Origin: Candidozyma auris
Lineage: Eukaryota > Ascomycota > Pichiomycetes > Serinales > Metschnikowiaceae
DNA length: 64,000 nt
Direction: 5' to 3'
Assembly (NCBI RefSeq): GCF_003013715.1
Contig: NC_072814.1
Span: forward strand, 434,001 to 498,000
Position numbers and translations under genes: made by a program. The notes under the pieces are model-generated. The model worked only from the letters and a program-made list of their open reading frames with translations, was not told the DNA's origin and ran no database searches. This document shows positions 1 through 9,164 of this stretch, in pieces. How positions within the stretch are numbered: position 1 is the first letter of the stretch; every line of letters begins with the position of its first letter.

Positions 1-548
1 AAGGCTTTCAACTCAAGCTACCTCAAAGGCACAACAGCCACCTTTCTTCGACAGGTACAGCAGAGCGTAACAAGAGTGGCATTAGCTTCCTCAACGATTT
101 GACTCACCTCAAGATCTTGGTAGCAGAAGACAATTCGGTAAATCAAGAAGTCATTAGGAGAATGCTCCGTCTCGAAGGATTCCATAATGTAACTATGGCA
201 AGCAATGGCCTCGAAGCAGTCGACTGTATTAAAAGCTCATATGAGACTGGTGAGCATTTCAACATCATATTCATGGATGTGCAGATGCCAAAGATGGATG
301 GTTTGACGGCCACTAAGCTCATACGAAACAACCTCAAGTTTCGCAAGCCTATTATCGCTTTGACTGCCTTTGCTGATGAAAGCAATGTCAAGGAGTGTTT
401 GAACTCTGGTATGTCAGGATTCCTCTCTAAACCCATCAAAAGAACCAACTTACGTCAAATAATCACCGAGTTCAGCACCGAGGTGTTGAGCGAGATCGTC
501 ACCACCCCAGTGACATACACAGACGATGATGAACGAAGATTAGCATAA
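1..548 (+). CDS. SLN1: SLN1-type hybrid histidine kinase, C-terminal receiver domain (5' end outside window)
   Basis: This is the C-terminal end of a sensor histidine kinase of the HOG osmostress pathway. The frame (codons beginning at base 3) is open to the left edge with no start, so the sensor and kinase domains lie outside the window. What is visible is a response-regulator receiver: KILVAEDN (acidic pocket), the phospho-acceptor Asp in [11 protein letters not shown], the conserved Thr in ALTAFADES and the Lys in FLSKPIKR. The spacing and the wording NQEVIRRML / GFLSKPIKR match yeast Sln1 closely and other receivers less well. In yeast, Sln1 is a plasma-membrane protein that passes phosphate to Ypd1 and then Ssk1 or Skn7. 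The protein ends about 30 residues after the receiver. The full-length kinase is inferred, not seen. Confidence 0.88.
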   Translation, partial: GFQLKLPQRHNSHLSSTGTAERNKSGISFLNDLTHLKILVAEDNSVNQEVIRRMLRLEGFHNVTMASNGLEAVDCIKSSYETGEHFNIIFMDVQMPKMDGLTATKLIRNNLKFRKPIIALTAFADESNVKECLNSGMSGFLSKPIKRTNLRQIITEFSTEVLSEIVTTPVTYTDDDERRLA

Positions 549-864
549 ACTCCCTTTGCCACATCATCTTTCATAATTTCTCCTAGAATTTTTGCATTAT
601 TATAACTATACATCGGTGGCCTGAATAATATACATTTGTAAGGTTTTCGCAACCAATTCTTTACGTCATATGTAAACACCCGAGCAAGCCACCTCTATGC
701 AACAGAAGCTGGCTTGAGCCATGCGGCACGTCCTGCAATTTCTGTGTATGCAGTGCGCTACCACTAAAGCAGAAGAAATCCTCTCGTTAATTATAGAACA
801 TATTTCTTCACCATTTCGATACTGTCCTTCGTTTGATAGTTAAATAATATACACTTAATTCGGC
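549..864. other. intergenic spacer SLN1-DAP2
   Basis: This 316-base spacer holds the 3' flank of SLN1 and the presumed promoter of DAP2. It is AT-rich near the DAP2 start. The only distinct element I see is one copy, on the minus strand, of the recurrent TGGYTGCRAAAA motif. No RNA gene was recognised. Confidence 0.6.
646..654 (-). promoter_or_regulatory. recurrent motif GGYTGCRAA, copy upstream of DAP2
   Basis: The minus strand reads AATTGGTTGCGAAAACC around this core. It lies about 210 bases before the DAP2 start codon. It is one of 14 intergenic matches in the window; the binding factor is unknown. Confidence 0.45.
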
Positions 865-3393
865 ATGTCGTTGGAGAAGAAGAAGAGAGACGAAGACGTC
901 TCGGAGAAGTCTCTTTACAAAGACATCAACTCAAGGCAGATGATGAGAGCCACGGCCACGGTGCTAGCCCTTGTGGCAATCATCATTTGGGGTGCTGGAT
1001 TCCTCATAAACGCTATGGACAACTTTTCAAGCCATCACAGCGCATTTTTGCCCACCAGAAGCAATGGAAGTGTCTATAAGTCTCCTCCCCTACTAACGAA
1101 TGAGCATTCCCATGAAAGTGGAAACGGCAAGCCTTCATTGACACTAGAGGATATCCGTGAGGGTAAATTCCGTGCCCAGTACAGACATTTGCAGTGGATT
1201 TCCGCTCCAGGGTCTTCCCTTCATGATCAAGGAACGTACCTTTTGGAAGATAAAACTGGTGACAATGTCACGTATGTCGTCAAAAGCATTTTAGATAGCG
1301 ACTACCACTATGTGCTTCACAACGGAAGCAGCTTCGCTTTTGGCGGAAAAGTGTACGAAATAGACTCTTTGACAGCATCTCCGGACCTTACAAAGGCCAT
1401 TTTAAAGACAAACACCAAAAAGAATTGGAGACACTCGTCATTTGCTCTTTACTGGGTCCTCGACGTGACTTCTCAAAGCATTGAGCCGTTGTTTAATACT
1501 GAAGCTTTGGTATCGGTGTCAAAATGGGCACCAACGTCGGATAAAATTGCTTTTGTCTATGAAAACAACGTGTACATCAAGTATCTTGAAACAGACTTTA
1601 TCAAACAAGTCACATTTGATGGTGACAATAACACCTTTTACGGGATTCCCGACTGGGTTTATGAAGAAGAGGTTTTCGCTTCAGATATTGTTTTGTGGTG
1701 GTCCCCTCAAGGTGATAAGGTAGGGTTTTTGAAATTTAACGATACACACGTTCCCGATTTCACAATCCCATATTATGTGCAAGAGGGATTCGAAGAGTAC
1801 CCTGAATTGGTTTCCATAAAGTACCCTAAACCAGGATACCCAAATCCTGAGGTTGATTTGGTTCTTTACAATGTTGACGAAACCGATGATAGTGCCCAAA
1901 TAATGAAGCTTCACACATCCTTTGACGATAAGCTAATCACTGAGGTCCTTTGGGTGTCTGATGAGTATTTATTGGTGAAGACAACGAACAGAGCTAGTGA
2001 CATAATGGAAATATTTATGGTATCCAGCAAGGAAGGGTCGGAAGGAAAGTTAGTAAGAAAGCATCACGCTAAAAGCTCCTGGTTCGAGGTCACTTCGAAC
2101 GCCATCTACATTCCTAGTGATAAGTCGGCTGGCAGGCCACATGACGGTTATATCGATCTTGTTGTGCACGATGGCTATAATCATTTGGCTTACTTCTCTC
2201 CACCTGATAACGCAGAAGGCAAACTTCTTACATCGGGACAGTGGGAGGTATTGAGTAACGTTTTCGATTTTCTGACGAATAAGATCTATTTCCAATCCAC
2301 TTACAAGTCGTCTGTGGAAAGACACTATTACTCATTGGACCTTACCGAGGCCATCAAGCTGCCAAGTATCATTGAGTTCAAGAACTTGACTGATGTCAGC
2401 TCTGATGGGTGGTATGAAGCATCCTTTTCGTCAGGTGCGAAGTTTGCACTTGTTTCAAACCTAGGACCTCATGTTCCATATCAGCATTTGATTGACCTAC
2501 ATTCGCATGAGGTTGTTGAGGAAGTTGAGCGTAACGATGAAGTTGAGAAAAATTTGAATAATTATCGACTTCCTTCCACAGATTTCTTTGTTGTTGACTT
2601 GGGTAAGGATGTTGATACAGGTGACAGTATTTTGGCAAACGCTATGGAAACCAAGCCCCATGATTTTGATCCTTCTAAAAAGTACCCAGCTCTCTTTTTC
2701 GTGTATGGAGGACCTGGATCTCAGACTGTAAAGAAGACATTTGACATTGGCTTCAGTCAGGCTATCTCATCTGAACTTGATGCCATAGTTGTGACTGTTG
2801 ATGGTAGAGGTACCGGGTACAATAACAATAACCAAGTACTCGGGTCCGATTTTAAATTTATTGTTCGTGACCGTCTTGGCCATTTCGAACCAATTGACCA
2901 AATTGCTGCTGCGTCTATTTGGGCTAAGAAATCTTACGTTGACAAGGAGAGGATCGCCATCTGGGGCTGGTCTTACGGAGGCTTTCTTACTCTAAAAACA
3001 TTGGAAACTGACTACTCAAACAGGGTCTTTTCTTATGGTGTTTCAGTGGCACCAGTCACCAAGTGGAAGCTTTATGACACAATCTACACCGAAAGATATT
3101 TGAGGAGCCCTCAAGAGAACCCTGATGGTTATCAAAGTGCCAGTATATTCAACATCACGAATTTCAAAGATGTGAAGAGGTTTTTAATCATGCATGGATC
3201 AGGCGACGACAATGTTCATTTCCAGAACAGTCTCAATCTTCTTGACGACTTCAATTTGGCTGGAGTTGAAAACTTTGACTTCATGGTATTTCCTGACTCC
3301 GATCATTCCATCAAATACCACAACGGCAATGTTGTTGTATTTGATAGAATTAAGAGCTGGCTAAAGAGAGCCTTCGCTGGAGAATTCTCATAA
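865..3393 (+). CDS. DAP2: dipeptidyl aminopeptidase, type II membrane protein (DAP2/STE13 family)
   Basis: A serine peptidase of the DPP-IV family (S9B) that removes X-Pro or X-Ala dipeptides from N-termini. The 842-residue protein has a short basic cytosolic tail, one signal-anchor helix at about residues 28-50, a beta-propeller region with the DWVYEEEVF motif that positions the substrate N-terminus, and a C-terminal alpha/beta hydrolase domain. The catalytic triad is visible: Ser703 in GWSYGG, Asp in GSGDDNVHF (781/782) and His814 in DSDHS. Length (842) and the short tail fit vacuolar Dap2 better than Golgi Ste13, which has a longer cytosolic tail and matures alpha-factor. CTG-clade yeasts may have one gene serving either role. 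There are several N-glycosylation sequons in the lumenal part. Start is the first ATG of the frame. Confidence 0.88.
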   Translation: MSLEKKKRDEDVSEKSLYKDINSRQMMRATATVLALVAIIIWGAGFLINAMDNFSSHHSAFLPTRSNGSVYKSPPLLTNEHSHESGNGKPSLTLEDIREGKFRAQYRHLQWISAPGSSLHDQGTYLLEDKTGDNVTYVVKSILDSDYHYVLHNGSSFAFGGKVYEIDSLTASPDLTKAILKTNTKKNWRHSSFALYWVLDVTSQSIEPLFNTEALVSVSKWAPTSDKIAFVYENNVYIKYLETDFIKQVTFDGDNNTFYGIPDWVYEEEVFASDIVLWWSPQGDKVGFLKFNDTHVPDFTIPYYVQEGFEEYPELVSIKYPKPGYPNPEVDLVLYNVDETDDSAQIMKLHTSFDDKLITEVLWVSDEYLLVKTTNRASDIMEIFMVSSKEGSEGKLVRKHHAKSSWFEVTSNAIYIPSDKSAGRPHDGYIDLVVHDGYNHLAYFSPPDNAEGKLLTSGQWEVLSNVFDFLTNKIYFQSTYKSSVERHYYSLDLTEAIKLPSIIEFKNLTDVSSDGWYEASFSSGAKFALVSNLGPHVPYQHLIDLHSHEVVEEVERNDEVEKNLNNYRLPSTDFFVVDLGKDVDTGDSILANAMETKPHDFDPSKKYPALFFVYGGPGSQTVKKTFDIGFSQAISSELDAIVVTVDGRGTGYNNNNQVLGSDFKFIVRDRLGHFEPIDQIAAASIWAKKSYVDKERIAIWGWSYGGFLTLKTLETDYSNRVFSYGVSVAPVTKWKLYDTIYTERYLRSPQENPDGYQSASIFNITNFKDVKRFLIMHGSGDDNVHFQNSLNLLDDFNLAGVENFDFMVFPDSDHSIKYHNGNVVVFDRIKSWLKRAFAGEFS

Positions 3394-3430
3394 TTTCTCG
3401 AGATATTGGCCAATTGCCCCTTGATGAAAT

Positions 3431-3439
3431 GGCTGCAAA
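3431..3439 (+). promoter_or_regulatory. recurrent motif GGYTGCRAA, copy upstream of TMA19
   Basis: Reads AATGGCTGCAAAAAATT, about 330 bases before the TMA19 start codon and only about 40 bases after the DAP2 stop. Confidence 0.45.
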
Positions 3440-3668
3440 AAATTAAGGCATCAGGCGTGCACATCTGTGCAGATGCCATCGCTGAGTGCGTATAAGGCGG
3501 CCATCCAAATTTACGAACGTCCCTTACGTGGTGAAGTTTCGATGTATTATATAATAGCATAGCTCCAGTGCATATTTTAAATGATCCATAGAAGACCTGT
3601 ATTCGTTGGAAAACCGTTTGCTTCAAATGATAGAATCCATTTTTCTTAGCCGGGTAACCCCTGCTACT

Positions 3669-3674
3669 CACGTG
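3669..3674. promoter_or_regulatory. CACGTG (Cbf1-type) box in TMA19 promoter
   Basis: A perfect E-box, CACGTG, 96 bases before the TMA19 ATG. In Candida albicans, Cbf1 is known to bind ribosomal-protein gene promoters, and TMA19 is co-expressed with translation genes in yeast. Use of this site here is inferred. Confidence 0.4.
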
Positions 3675-3705
3675 GACGCGAATATATCTGAAAATTTTCC
3701 AGGAC

Positions 3706-3712
3706 TATATAA
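3706..3712 (+). promoter_or_regulatory. TATA box of TMA19
   Basis: TATATAA lies 58 bases upstream of the TMA19 ATG, a plausible distance for a strong, highly transcribed yeast gene. Confidence 0.5.
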
Positions 3713-3769
3713 CTACCGCATTTCCAGGTCAGTGCATCACAGCCTTATTGCAATTCAAAAAGCCCAATC

Positions 3770-4276
3770 ATGAAGATTTACACTGACGTTATCTCCAACG
3801 ACGAGTTGTTGTCCGACGCTTACGACATCAAGGAAGTCGACGGTGTCGTTTACGAGGCCGACTGTGCCATGGTCCAGGTCAAGAACGGTGGTGACATTGA
3901 CATCGGTGCCAACCCATCTGCCGAGGACGCTGCTGACGATGTTGAGGATGGTGTTGAGACCGTCAACAACATTGTTCACTCCTTCAGATTGCAGCAGACT
4001 CAATTTGACAAGAAGTCCTTTTTGACCTACATCAAGGGTTACATGAAGCAGATCAAGGCTTACTTGTCTGAGCACAACCCAGATGAGGTTGAGACTTTCG
4101 AGAAGGGCGCCCAGGCCTACGTCAAGAAGGTTATCGGCTCCTTCAAGGACTGGGAGTTCTTCACTGGTGAGTCTATGGACCCAGATGCCATGATCGTGTT
4201 GTTGAACTACCGTGAAGACGGTACCACCCCTTTTGTTGCTGTGTGGAAGCACGGTGTTAAGGAGACTAAGATCTAA
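3770..4276 (+). CDS. TMA19: translationally controlled tumour protein homologue (TCTP)
   Basis: A conserved, abundant eukaryotic protein that associates with ribosomes; in yeast it moves to mitochondria under stress. At 168 residues it has the usual TCTP length and begins MKIYTDVISNDELLSD. The TCTP signature with GANPSAE is at about residues 46-55, and the helical hairpin with YIKGYMKQIKAYL and the C-terminal motif EFFTGESMDPDAM(I)VLLNYREDG follow. Codon use is strongly biased: all leucines are TTG and I see no in-frame CTG, which fits high expression. The gene is convergent with TRM13, with 73 bases between stop codons. Confidence 0.96.
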   Translation: MKIYTDVISNDELLSDAYDIKEVDGVVYEADCAMVQVKNGGDIDIGANPSAEDAADDVEDGVETVNNIVHSFRLQQTQFDKKSFLTYIKGYMKQIKAYLSEHNPDEVETFEKGAQAYVKKVIGSFKDWEFFTGESMDPDAMIVLLNYREDGTTPFVAVWKHGVKETKI

Positions 4277-4349
4277 GCTTGCCTGTTTCTTCAACTGTTT
4301 AATTAGCACAATATACTTTTTGGTGGATTTGAAAGTTTCTTAACCATTC

Positions 4350-5636
4350 TCATTTTCTTGTAATGCAGATGCTTGAGTTTTCCAACGTGATGGCTCTATC
4401 AGTATAATTGAAAAGCTCAACATTGTACGCTGGCATTGCTTCGCGGATAGCATAGACTCGGCTCTCGTCGATCATGCGACGAGCTGCGAGCCCCAACAAC
4501 TCCTTGTCTTCATGACGCTCTTCAATCTCTTCAGCGGGCGTTACCTTATCTCTTGTTCCACAAACTGCCCATGTTGCCATCTGTCTCAATATCATGAAAT
4601 CCTGCTTGTTCTCTATTCCGTGTCTCTTCAAAAAGTCTCTTGACTTTGGTAAAAGCTGCTCGTAGCTACATGCATGTCGACAGCACATGGCTACTAAAAG
4701 ACCATGCAATTTGGAATTATTGATTATTGACGAATGAAGAATCAGTTTGATTGTAAGGTCGGTAGCCATCCCACATAAATGCTTCGATATGCAAACGATT
4801 TGATCAGGTGTTTCGGTCTCCAAAAACTTATCTAGATGAAGATGCTCGATATCCATTTTGGATCTCTTCAATTTTGGCATCGTTGGCAAACCAATCTCCC
4901 CGCAGTCTTTTATTATCTTACTGTCCATTTTCATCCTGTTGTTCCCTCTGTCTATGAGACCAAAACCGTACGTGGGTCCTATGGTCTTGCAATCATGAAG
5001 AACGCAGGTGTTCACAGCTCTAGAGAGCTCAGCTTTTCCACAACCAAATTCAATGTAAAAGTTGTCACAAGATAGAAGGGAGTTTTCCTTCAAGTTTCCA
5101 ATTAGCGACAGCTGTTGTAGGATATGCTTTTGATTCTCTTTCGCTTCTAGCCAAGGTATGAGAGCAGGATGAGAATTGGCTCTATATTCCAACGGCTCGA
5201 CCTTGTCGTTAAATTCCTTTAGGATACTTATCATACGTCCAAAATCCTCCTTTTCAGGCCCCGCTACCTCCACATGGTCCACTTCATCCTCACCATATTT
5301 TGTATTGAAATTCTTCACGTACCATGATTCATGAGTCTCCTTGGGCTTTGCATTACACTTCTTGAGATGGAAGGCCAAATCTTTTAGCCATACACTATGC
5401 TTTGGGTCTAAAGGACAAGGTACTCTCTCGCCTTTAGCCTCTACTTGTTTCTTTGAATTCTCATGGACCATGTGCTCGGAACAGTATCGGTTTCCTTTCT
5501 TTCTTTGCATGGAACACTGCCTATTTTTGTGAGGCAAGAAAAACTCACACCTATTAGGAGAAGGCTTCTTGTCCTTCTTGGTCTTCTTCTGTCGCTTAGT
5601 GCTGCTGCATTCTGTAACTGTCTCTGTTCGACTCAT
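4350..5636 (-). CDS. TRM13: tRNA 2'-O-methyltransferase Trm13
   Basis: Trm13 methylates the ribose 2'-OH at position 4 in the acceptor stem of certain tRNAs (Gly, His and Pro in yeast), using S-adenosylmethionine. The 428-residue protein has a Lys-rich N-terminus, a first zinc module (CEFFLPHKNRQC ... YCSEHM, about residues 30-57), a second CHHC-type finger (CPLDPKHSVWLKDLAFHLKKC, about 74-95) and a Rossmann-like methyltransferase domain whose SAM loop is FYIEFGCGKAELSRAV near residue 200. A further conserved motif, CISKHLCGMATD, and an MCCRHACSYE segment lie downstream. Its start is the first ATG. It is divergent from BUD22 across an A-rich spacer of under 300 bases. Confidence 0.92.
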   Translation of the reverse strand: MSRTETVTECSSTKRQKKTKKDKKPSPNRCEFFLPHKNRQCSMQRKKGNRYCSEHMVHENSKKQVEAKGERVPCPLDPKHSVWLKDLAFHLKKCNAKPKETHESWYVKNFNTKYGEDEVDHVEVAGPEKEDFGRMISILKEFNDKVEPLEYRANSHPALIPWLEAKENQKHILQQLSLIGNLKENSLLSCDNFYIEFGCGKAELSRAVNTCVLHDCKTIGPTYGFGLIDRGNNRMKMDSKIIKDCGEIGLPTMPKLKRSKMDIEHLHLDKFLETETPDQIVCISKHLCGMATDLTIKLILHSSIINNSKLHGLLVAMCCRHACSYEQLLPKSRDFLKRHGIENKQDFMILRQMATWAVCGTRDKVTPAEEIEERHEDKELLGLAARRMIDESRVYAIREAMPAYNVELFNYTDRAITLENSSICITRK

Positions 5637-5922
5637 GCCTCAAGAGGTAGCCGTTTATGTTTCGCAGCACTACACCACAGAGTAGAAGTAGGACGAGTCA
5701 GAGAGGGTTACGACGAACCAAAAAAAAAGAAGAATAAAAAAAAAATGAGCTTGTAAAAAAAAATATAGCTTTTGAAGTCAAGCGACTCGATAGATGAACA
5801 TGGATTCTACATCATATTGTGGCTTCACTTTTACTGCCTGACTCTGGATCCATATGGGTGCGAAATTTCCATGCGATGCCCATCACATATTCCTTCCATA
5901 CCCAACAAGTCTACCCGTCGAT

Positions 5923-7422
5923 ATGAAGCTGGGCAAGAACGAGCTCTGGAAATTGGATCTTATAGAATGCAAGTTTTTCAAAGCGACTCCCAGACTACAG
6001 TCTACGAAAAAGCTTTTGAATGCTAAAAACAATAATAAGCTCATGAAGAAGCTACCCAGGACGAGGGAGGAAGCATTTGCTCAGATTAACGAAATCAAGC
6101 GTGAATTATTGAAGAAGAAATTTCATGGATCGTTTGTTAAGCTTCATCGTGAAGCATCTAAAAAGATGAAAGCAGACCTGCGATCTTGGAAGAAAGAATC
6201 GCACGGCTCGTTAATAGCTTTGTATGAATCGCCCGAAAAGGTGAACCATATGATCGAGGCTAAGCTTGTCAAGTGCCTAATATCTGCTGTCCTAACTACG
6301 AAAGACTTAAGAGCGTCTCCTCCAGAGTGGGTTTATGAAGAGTTGAAGGACATGGTCGTGAAGAAAAGCAATCCTAGTAACCCATCGAGATTCTTCATCG
6401 ACCACTGTAAGAATGACAAGGTGGTCAATCTGTATATATCCAAAATGTGGAACATGAAAGACATAAAGAGACTCACACAAGAGATTGAATGGTCGTTTAA
6501 GAAGGTCAGAGGTGAGTTGACAGTGGATGAGAAGAAGGCTAGAGCGGCTGTCACCGGTAAGAAGGTGGGTGCACAAAGTGACATTGAGAGCGATAGTGAA
6601 GAGAGTGAAGATGATGGTGACTCAGATTCAGACAGTGAATCTGGTCACCTGAGTTTTGGAAGTGAGGATGTCAATATGGAAGACAACAACGAAGGTGAAG
6701 AAATTGATGCTGAGGAAGCCTTTGAAAAGTTTGCCGGTTTTGATGGCATGGTTGCTGACTCTGATGACGAAGATACTTTCCATCCTGATCCAAACGTTGA
6801 TTATAATGAGATTACAGATGAGGAGGGCACAGAAGGTGAAGATAGTGAAAATGAAGATCCTTTCTTAGATGACCCCCTGGACGAAGAGGAAATAAATGAC
6901 GAGATTGAGAAGAAGGAGAAGGTTGAGAAGAGAGAAAGGAAGGATAAGAAAGAGAAGAAGGATAAGAAGGACAAGAAGGACAAGAAAGAAAAACTCAAAT
7001 TGCCAGCATTGGCCTCTGGCTATTTCTCTGGAGGATCAGATGACGAAGAGGATGTTGATAATGATAAGATTGTGAAGGAGGTCACAACCACCAGAAAAAA
7101 CAGGAGAGGACAGCGTGCGAGACAGAAGATCTGGGAGCAGAAGTATGGTTCCAAGGCGAAACACGTCCAGAAGGAGAAGCAAAGAATTCTTAGTGAGAGG
7201 CAACAAAAACAACTAGAGTTTGAGGAGAGGCAACGAAAGAGGGAAATGAAGGCGAAGCTTGCTCGGGAAGCAGCACAAGAGAACAGCAAACCACCTGAGG
7301 ACCAGACTAAAAAGCCATCTGCTGCAGCTCAAAAAATGCACCCTTCTTGGGAAGCAAAGAAATTGGCAGAAGAAAAGATGAAGAGTGTGAAATTTACAGG
7401 AAAGAAGATCACATTCGATTAA
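5923..7422 (+). CDS. BUD22: BUD22-like ribosome biogenesis protein
   Basis: Bud22 is a nucleolar factor needed for 18S rRNA processing and small-subunit assembly. The chosen ATG gives 499 residues beginning MKLGKNELWKLDLIECKFF, which matches the family's N-terminus. An earlier in-frame ATG at 5854 would add 23 residues (ending PYPTSLPVD) that do not look conserved. A conserved helical, Lys-rich N-terminal half is followed by acidic Ser/Asp/Glu runs (about 220-340), a KKDKKDKKDKK-type lysine block (about 355-370), and the C-terminal family motif around NRRGQRARQKIWEQKYG and LHPSWEAKK-type sequence near the end (MHPSWEAKKLAEEK). Only 8 bases separate its stop codon from that of GTB1 on the other strand. 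Confidence 0.88.
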   Translation: MKLGKNELWKLDLIECKFFKATPRLQSTKKLLNAKNNNKLMKKLPRTREEAFAQINEIKRELLKKKFHGSFVKLHREASKKMKADLRSWKKESHGSLIALYESPEKVNHMIEAKLVKCLISAVLTTKDLRASPPEWVYEELKDMVVKKSNPSNPSRFFIDHCKNDKVVNLYISKMWNMKDIKRLTQEIEWSFKKVRGELTVDEKKARAAVTGKKVGAQSDIESDSEESEDDGDSDSDSESGHLSFGSEDVNMEDNNEGEEIDAEEAFEKFAGFDGMVADSDDEDTFHPDPNVDYNEITDEEGTEGEDSENEDPFLDDPLDEEEINDEIEKKEKVEKRERKDKKEKKDKKDKKDKKEKLKLPALASGYFSGGSDDEEDVDNDKIVKEVTTTRKNRRGQRARQKIWEQKYGSKAKHVQKEKQRILSERQQKQLEFEERQRKREMKAKLAREAAQENSKPPEDQTKKPSAAAQKMHPSWEAKKLAEEKMKSVKFTGKKITFD

Positions 7423-7430
7423 TCCTATGT

Positions 7431-8927
7431 TCAAAGATCAGATGGATCAACGGAGAATTCGTCAGCTATCTGCTCGTCGCTTTTTGCTTCGCAGACGATC
7501 GGTGTCTCCAACAAGAACCTATACTGGCATTTTTCGGGCTCACTTACCGACACCAATCTGCTCTTTGGGGCACATACCATGTCCACGAATGCAGATCTAT
7601 GAGGACCATTCCAGCATTTTGCTCCGTGCTCAAAGTGTAAAGTTGAACCTTTCACCAGAGTTAAACGACCGACAAGTGTATTGTCCTGATAAATGGAGTC
7701 AAGATATCCAATTTTGTAGTTATATTCACCTATCTTACGGTGAACCCACTCTCCTTCAACGGCTCTGAAAATGTCATCTGTGCCAAACTGTCTCAGTAAG
7801 TTCTCTTCATATATTGAGGCTTCAGACTTCTTTGAATGGAGTGTCTTGTCAAGTTTCTTGATTTTCTCTTCGATTGCAATTGTGCGTTTGTTGGACACAT
7901 TGTCCTGAGTAGTTGAACGTACGGCCACTTGTTCTTCTTTAGGTTTGAATGTGCTAATCAACTTCATGTAGTAGTGATGGACCATGTTGCCAATAGACGG
8001 CTCAATAGACACCATGTTTTGGCTCAGAGACTGCAAGTGAGGCTTAAGACTCTTTAGCTTCTCTTTGAAGAGCTCGACTGAGAAGCTCGATTCTGGTTTA
8101 TTGTCTTCTTCTTTGCCGCTGATGTACTCTCGGAATAGCCTGACGCATTGCTTGACTGTAGCATCATTATAGTTAGGGTTGTAGTTCTCTGACAAGTCTT
8201 GAAGAAGCGATTCAAGTTGTACTATGGTAGAACGACTCTTCTTTTCAGATGCAACGAAGTCACTTATGAAGTTTTCAAGTTGAGTACTGAGTTGGGATAT
8301 TTCTTCGAGTGCACCTTGCTCGCCCGAGTCCAGCTCTTCGGCAGAACTGATAGCAGCTTTGAGTTTACGATTTTCCTCTCCGATCTGGACTTCTAAATCG
8401 GAAATCTCCACCTGAAGTCTTTCCAATTTCTTGCCCACATCAGCTTTTGCTCGCTCAGCCTTCTTCACGTACTCTTCTCTGATCTGCAAAGCACGACGAA
8501 TGTCGGCTCGTTTTTTCTCGACAAACTCATCAAACTGCTGTCTCACGATTGCACACTTGTTTGGGCATTTGCCAGTGGCCCACTCGTCAGAGCCATCACA
8601 GCATATATCGTAGTCACATACGCCATCATTCACCTTAAAGCTCTCAATGTATTTCGGGAAGAAACCCTCATTGGCACAGTAAAATAACTGCTTCTTCTCT
8701 TTCGTTGAAGGGCAAGCTGCCGTGCCCGGCTCATCTGATCCATCTGGACAATCGCATATTCCATCGTTGATCTGGTCATATTTTAGCACCACTGACGGAT
8801 CCAGAAGACAGGCCCAATTGCCATTCGAGTCCGGTTTATACAAATGCTGATTTTCTGGAGCAACGCCAATGACATTGCCTGCAGCAATACAAGCAACATA
8901 CGCTAAAAGCGTCAAAAGGTTGAGCAT
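7431..8927 (-). CDS. GTB1: glucosidase II beta subunit (PRKCSH family)
   Basis: The beta subunit supports glucosidase II in the ER, helping it trim glucose from N-glycans. The 498-residue protein has a signal peptide (about residues 1-16, MLNLLTLLAYVACIAAG), two LDL-receptor class A-like Ca-binding motifs (NDGICDCPDGSDEPG and NDGVCDYDICCDGSDEW, between about 55 and 115), a long coiled coil (about 135-230), and a C-terminal MRH lectin domain (EGEWVHRKIGEYNYKIGYL ... FLLETPIVCEA, about 380-475). It is clearly shorter than S. cerevisiae Gtb1 (about 700). It ends SVDPSDL, with no HDEL-type retrieval signal, so retention probably depends on the alpha subunit. Confidence 0.9.
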   Translation of the reverse strand: MLNLLTLLAYVACIAAGNVIGVAPENQHLYKPDSNGNWACLLDPSVVLKYDQINDGICDCPDGSDEPGTAACPSTKEKKQLFYCANEGFFPKYIESFKVNDGVCDYDICCDGSDEWATGKCPNKCAIVRQQFDEFVEKKRADIRRALQIREEYVKKAERAKADVGKKLERLQVEISDLEVQIGEENRKLKAAISSAEELDSGEQGALEEISQLSTQLENFISDFVASEKKSRSTIVQLESLLQDLSENYNPNYNDATVKQCVRLFREYISGKEEDNKPESSFSVELFKEKLKSLKPHLQSLSQNMVSIEPSIGNMVHHYYMKLISTFKPKEEQVAVRSTTQDNVSNKRTIAIEEKIKKLDKTLHSKKSEASIYEENLLRQFGTDDIFRAVEGEWVHRKIGEYNYKIGYLDSIYQDNTLVGRLTLVKGSTLHFEHGAKCWNGPHRSAFVDMVCAPKSRLVSVSEPEKCQYRFLLETPIVCEAKSDEQIADEFSVDPSDL

Positions 8928-9149
8928 GTTGGAAAGTCGTTAGGAGAACGAGTTTCTGTTAGGTCGCGCAGCTTTCTATAGGTGTATGTTGATTTAAGAT
9001 AACTGCACAATATTGCACCTTCTTACCAACTCCATCGAAAGGAAACAAAAGAGATAATCTTCTGATGATATAGCGCTCATTACACTGCATCATCATCTTG
9101 CAATATCGTCCAAGAGTCGCCTAACGGAAAATCAAACAGCTCACAACCA

Positions 9150-9164
9150 ATGCGCTATGCGTAA
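9150..9164 (+). promoter_or_regulatory. four-codon upstream ORF overlapping the next start codon
   Basis: ATG at 9150 opens ATG CGC TAT GCG TAA. It contains the downstream ATG (9157) in another frame and ends 5 bases after that codon. A scanning ribosome meets this ATG first. Confidence 0.35.

Larger units (their letters stand above)
3394..3769. other. intergenic spacer and TMA19 promoter
   Basis: The 376-base spacer between DAP2 and TMA19 contains a GGCTGCAAAAAA motif copy near the DAP2 end, a CACGTG box and a TATA box close to TMA19. A minus-strand reading frame across it has no protein-like features. Confidence 0.6.

Noticed and set aside
3755..4309. 184-codon minus-strand frame covering all of TMA19
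   Set aside because: It is the mirror of a strongly codon-biased gene (TTG, GAC, GTC codons read as open frames on the other strand). Its Leu/Val-rich composition has no protein features.
5854..5922. Upstream ATG of BUD22
   Set aside because: The 23 extra residues look unrelated to the family, while MKLGKNELWKLDL at 5923 matches the expected N-terminus. It remains a possible minor start.
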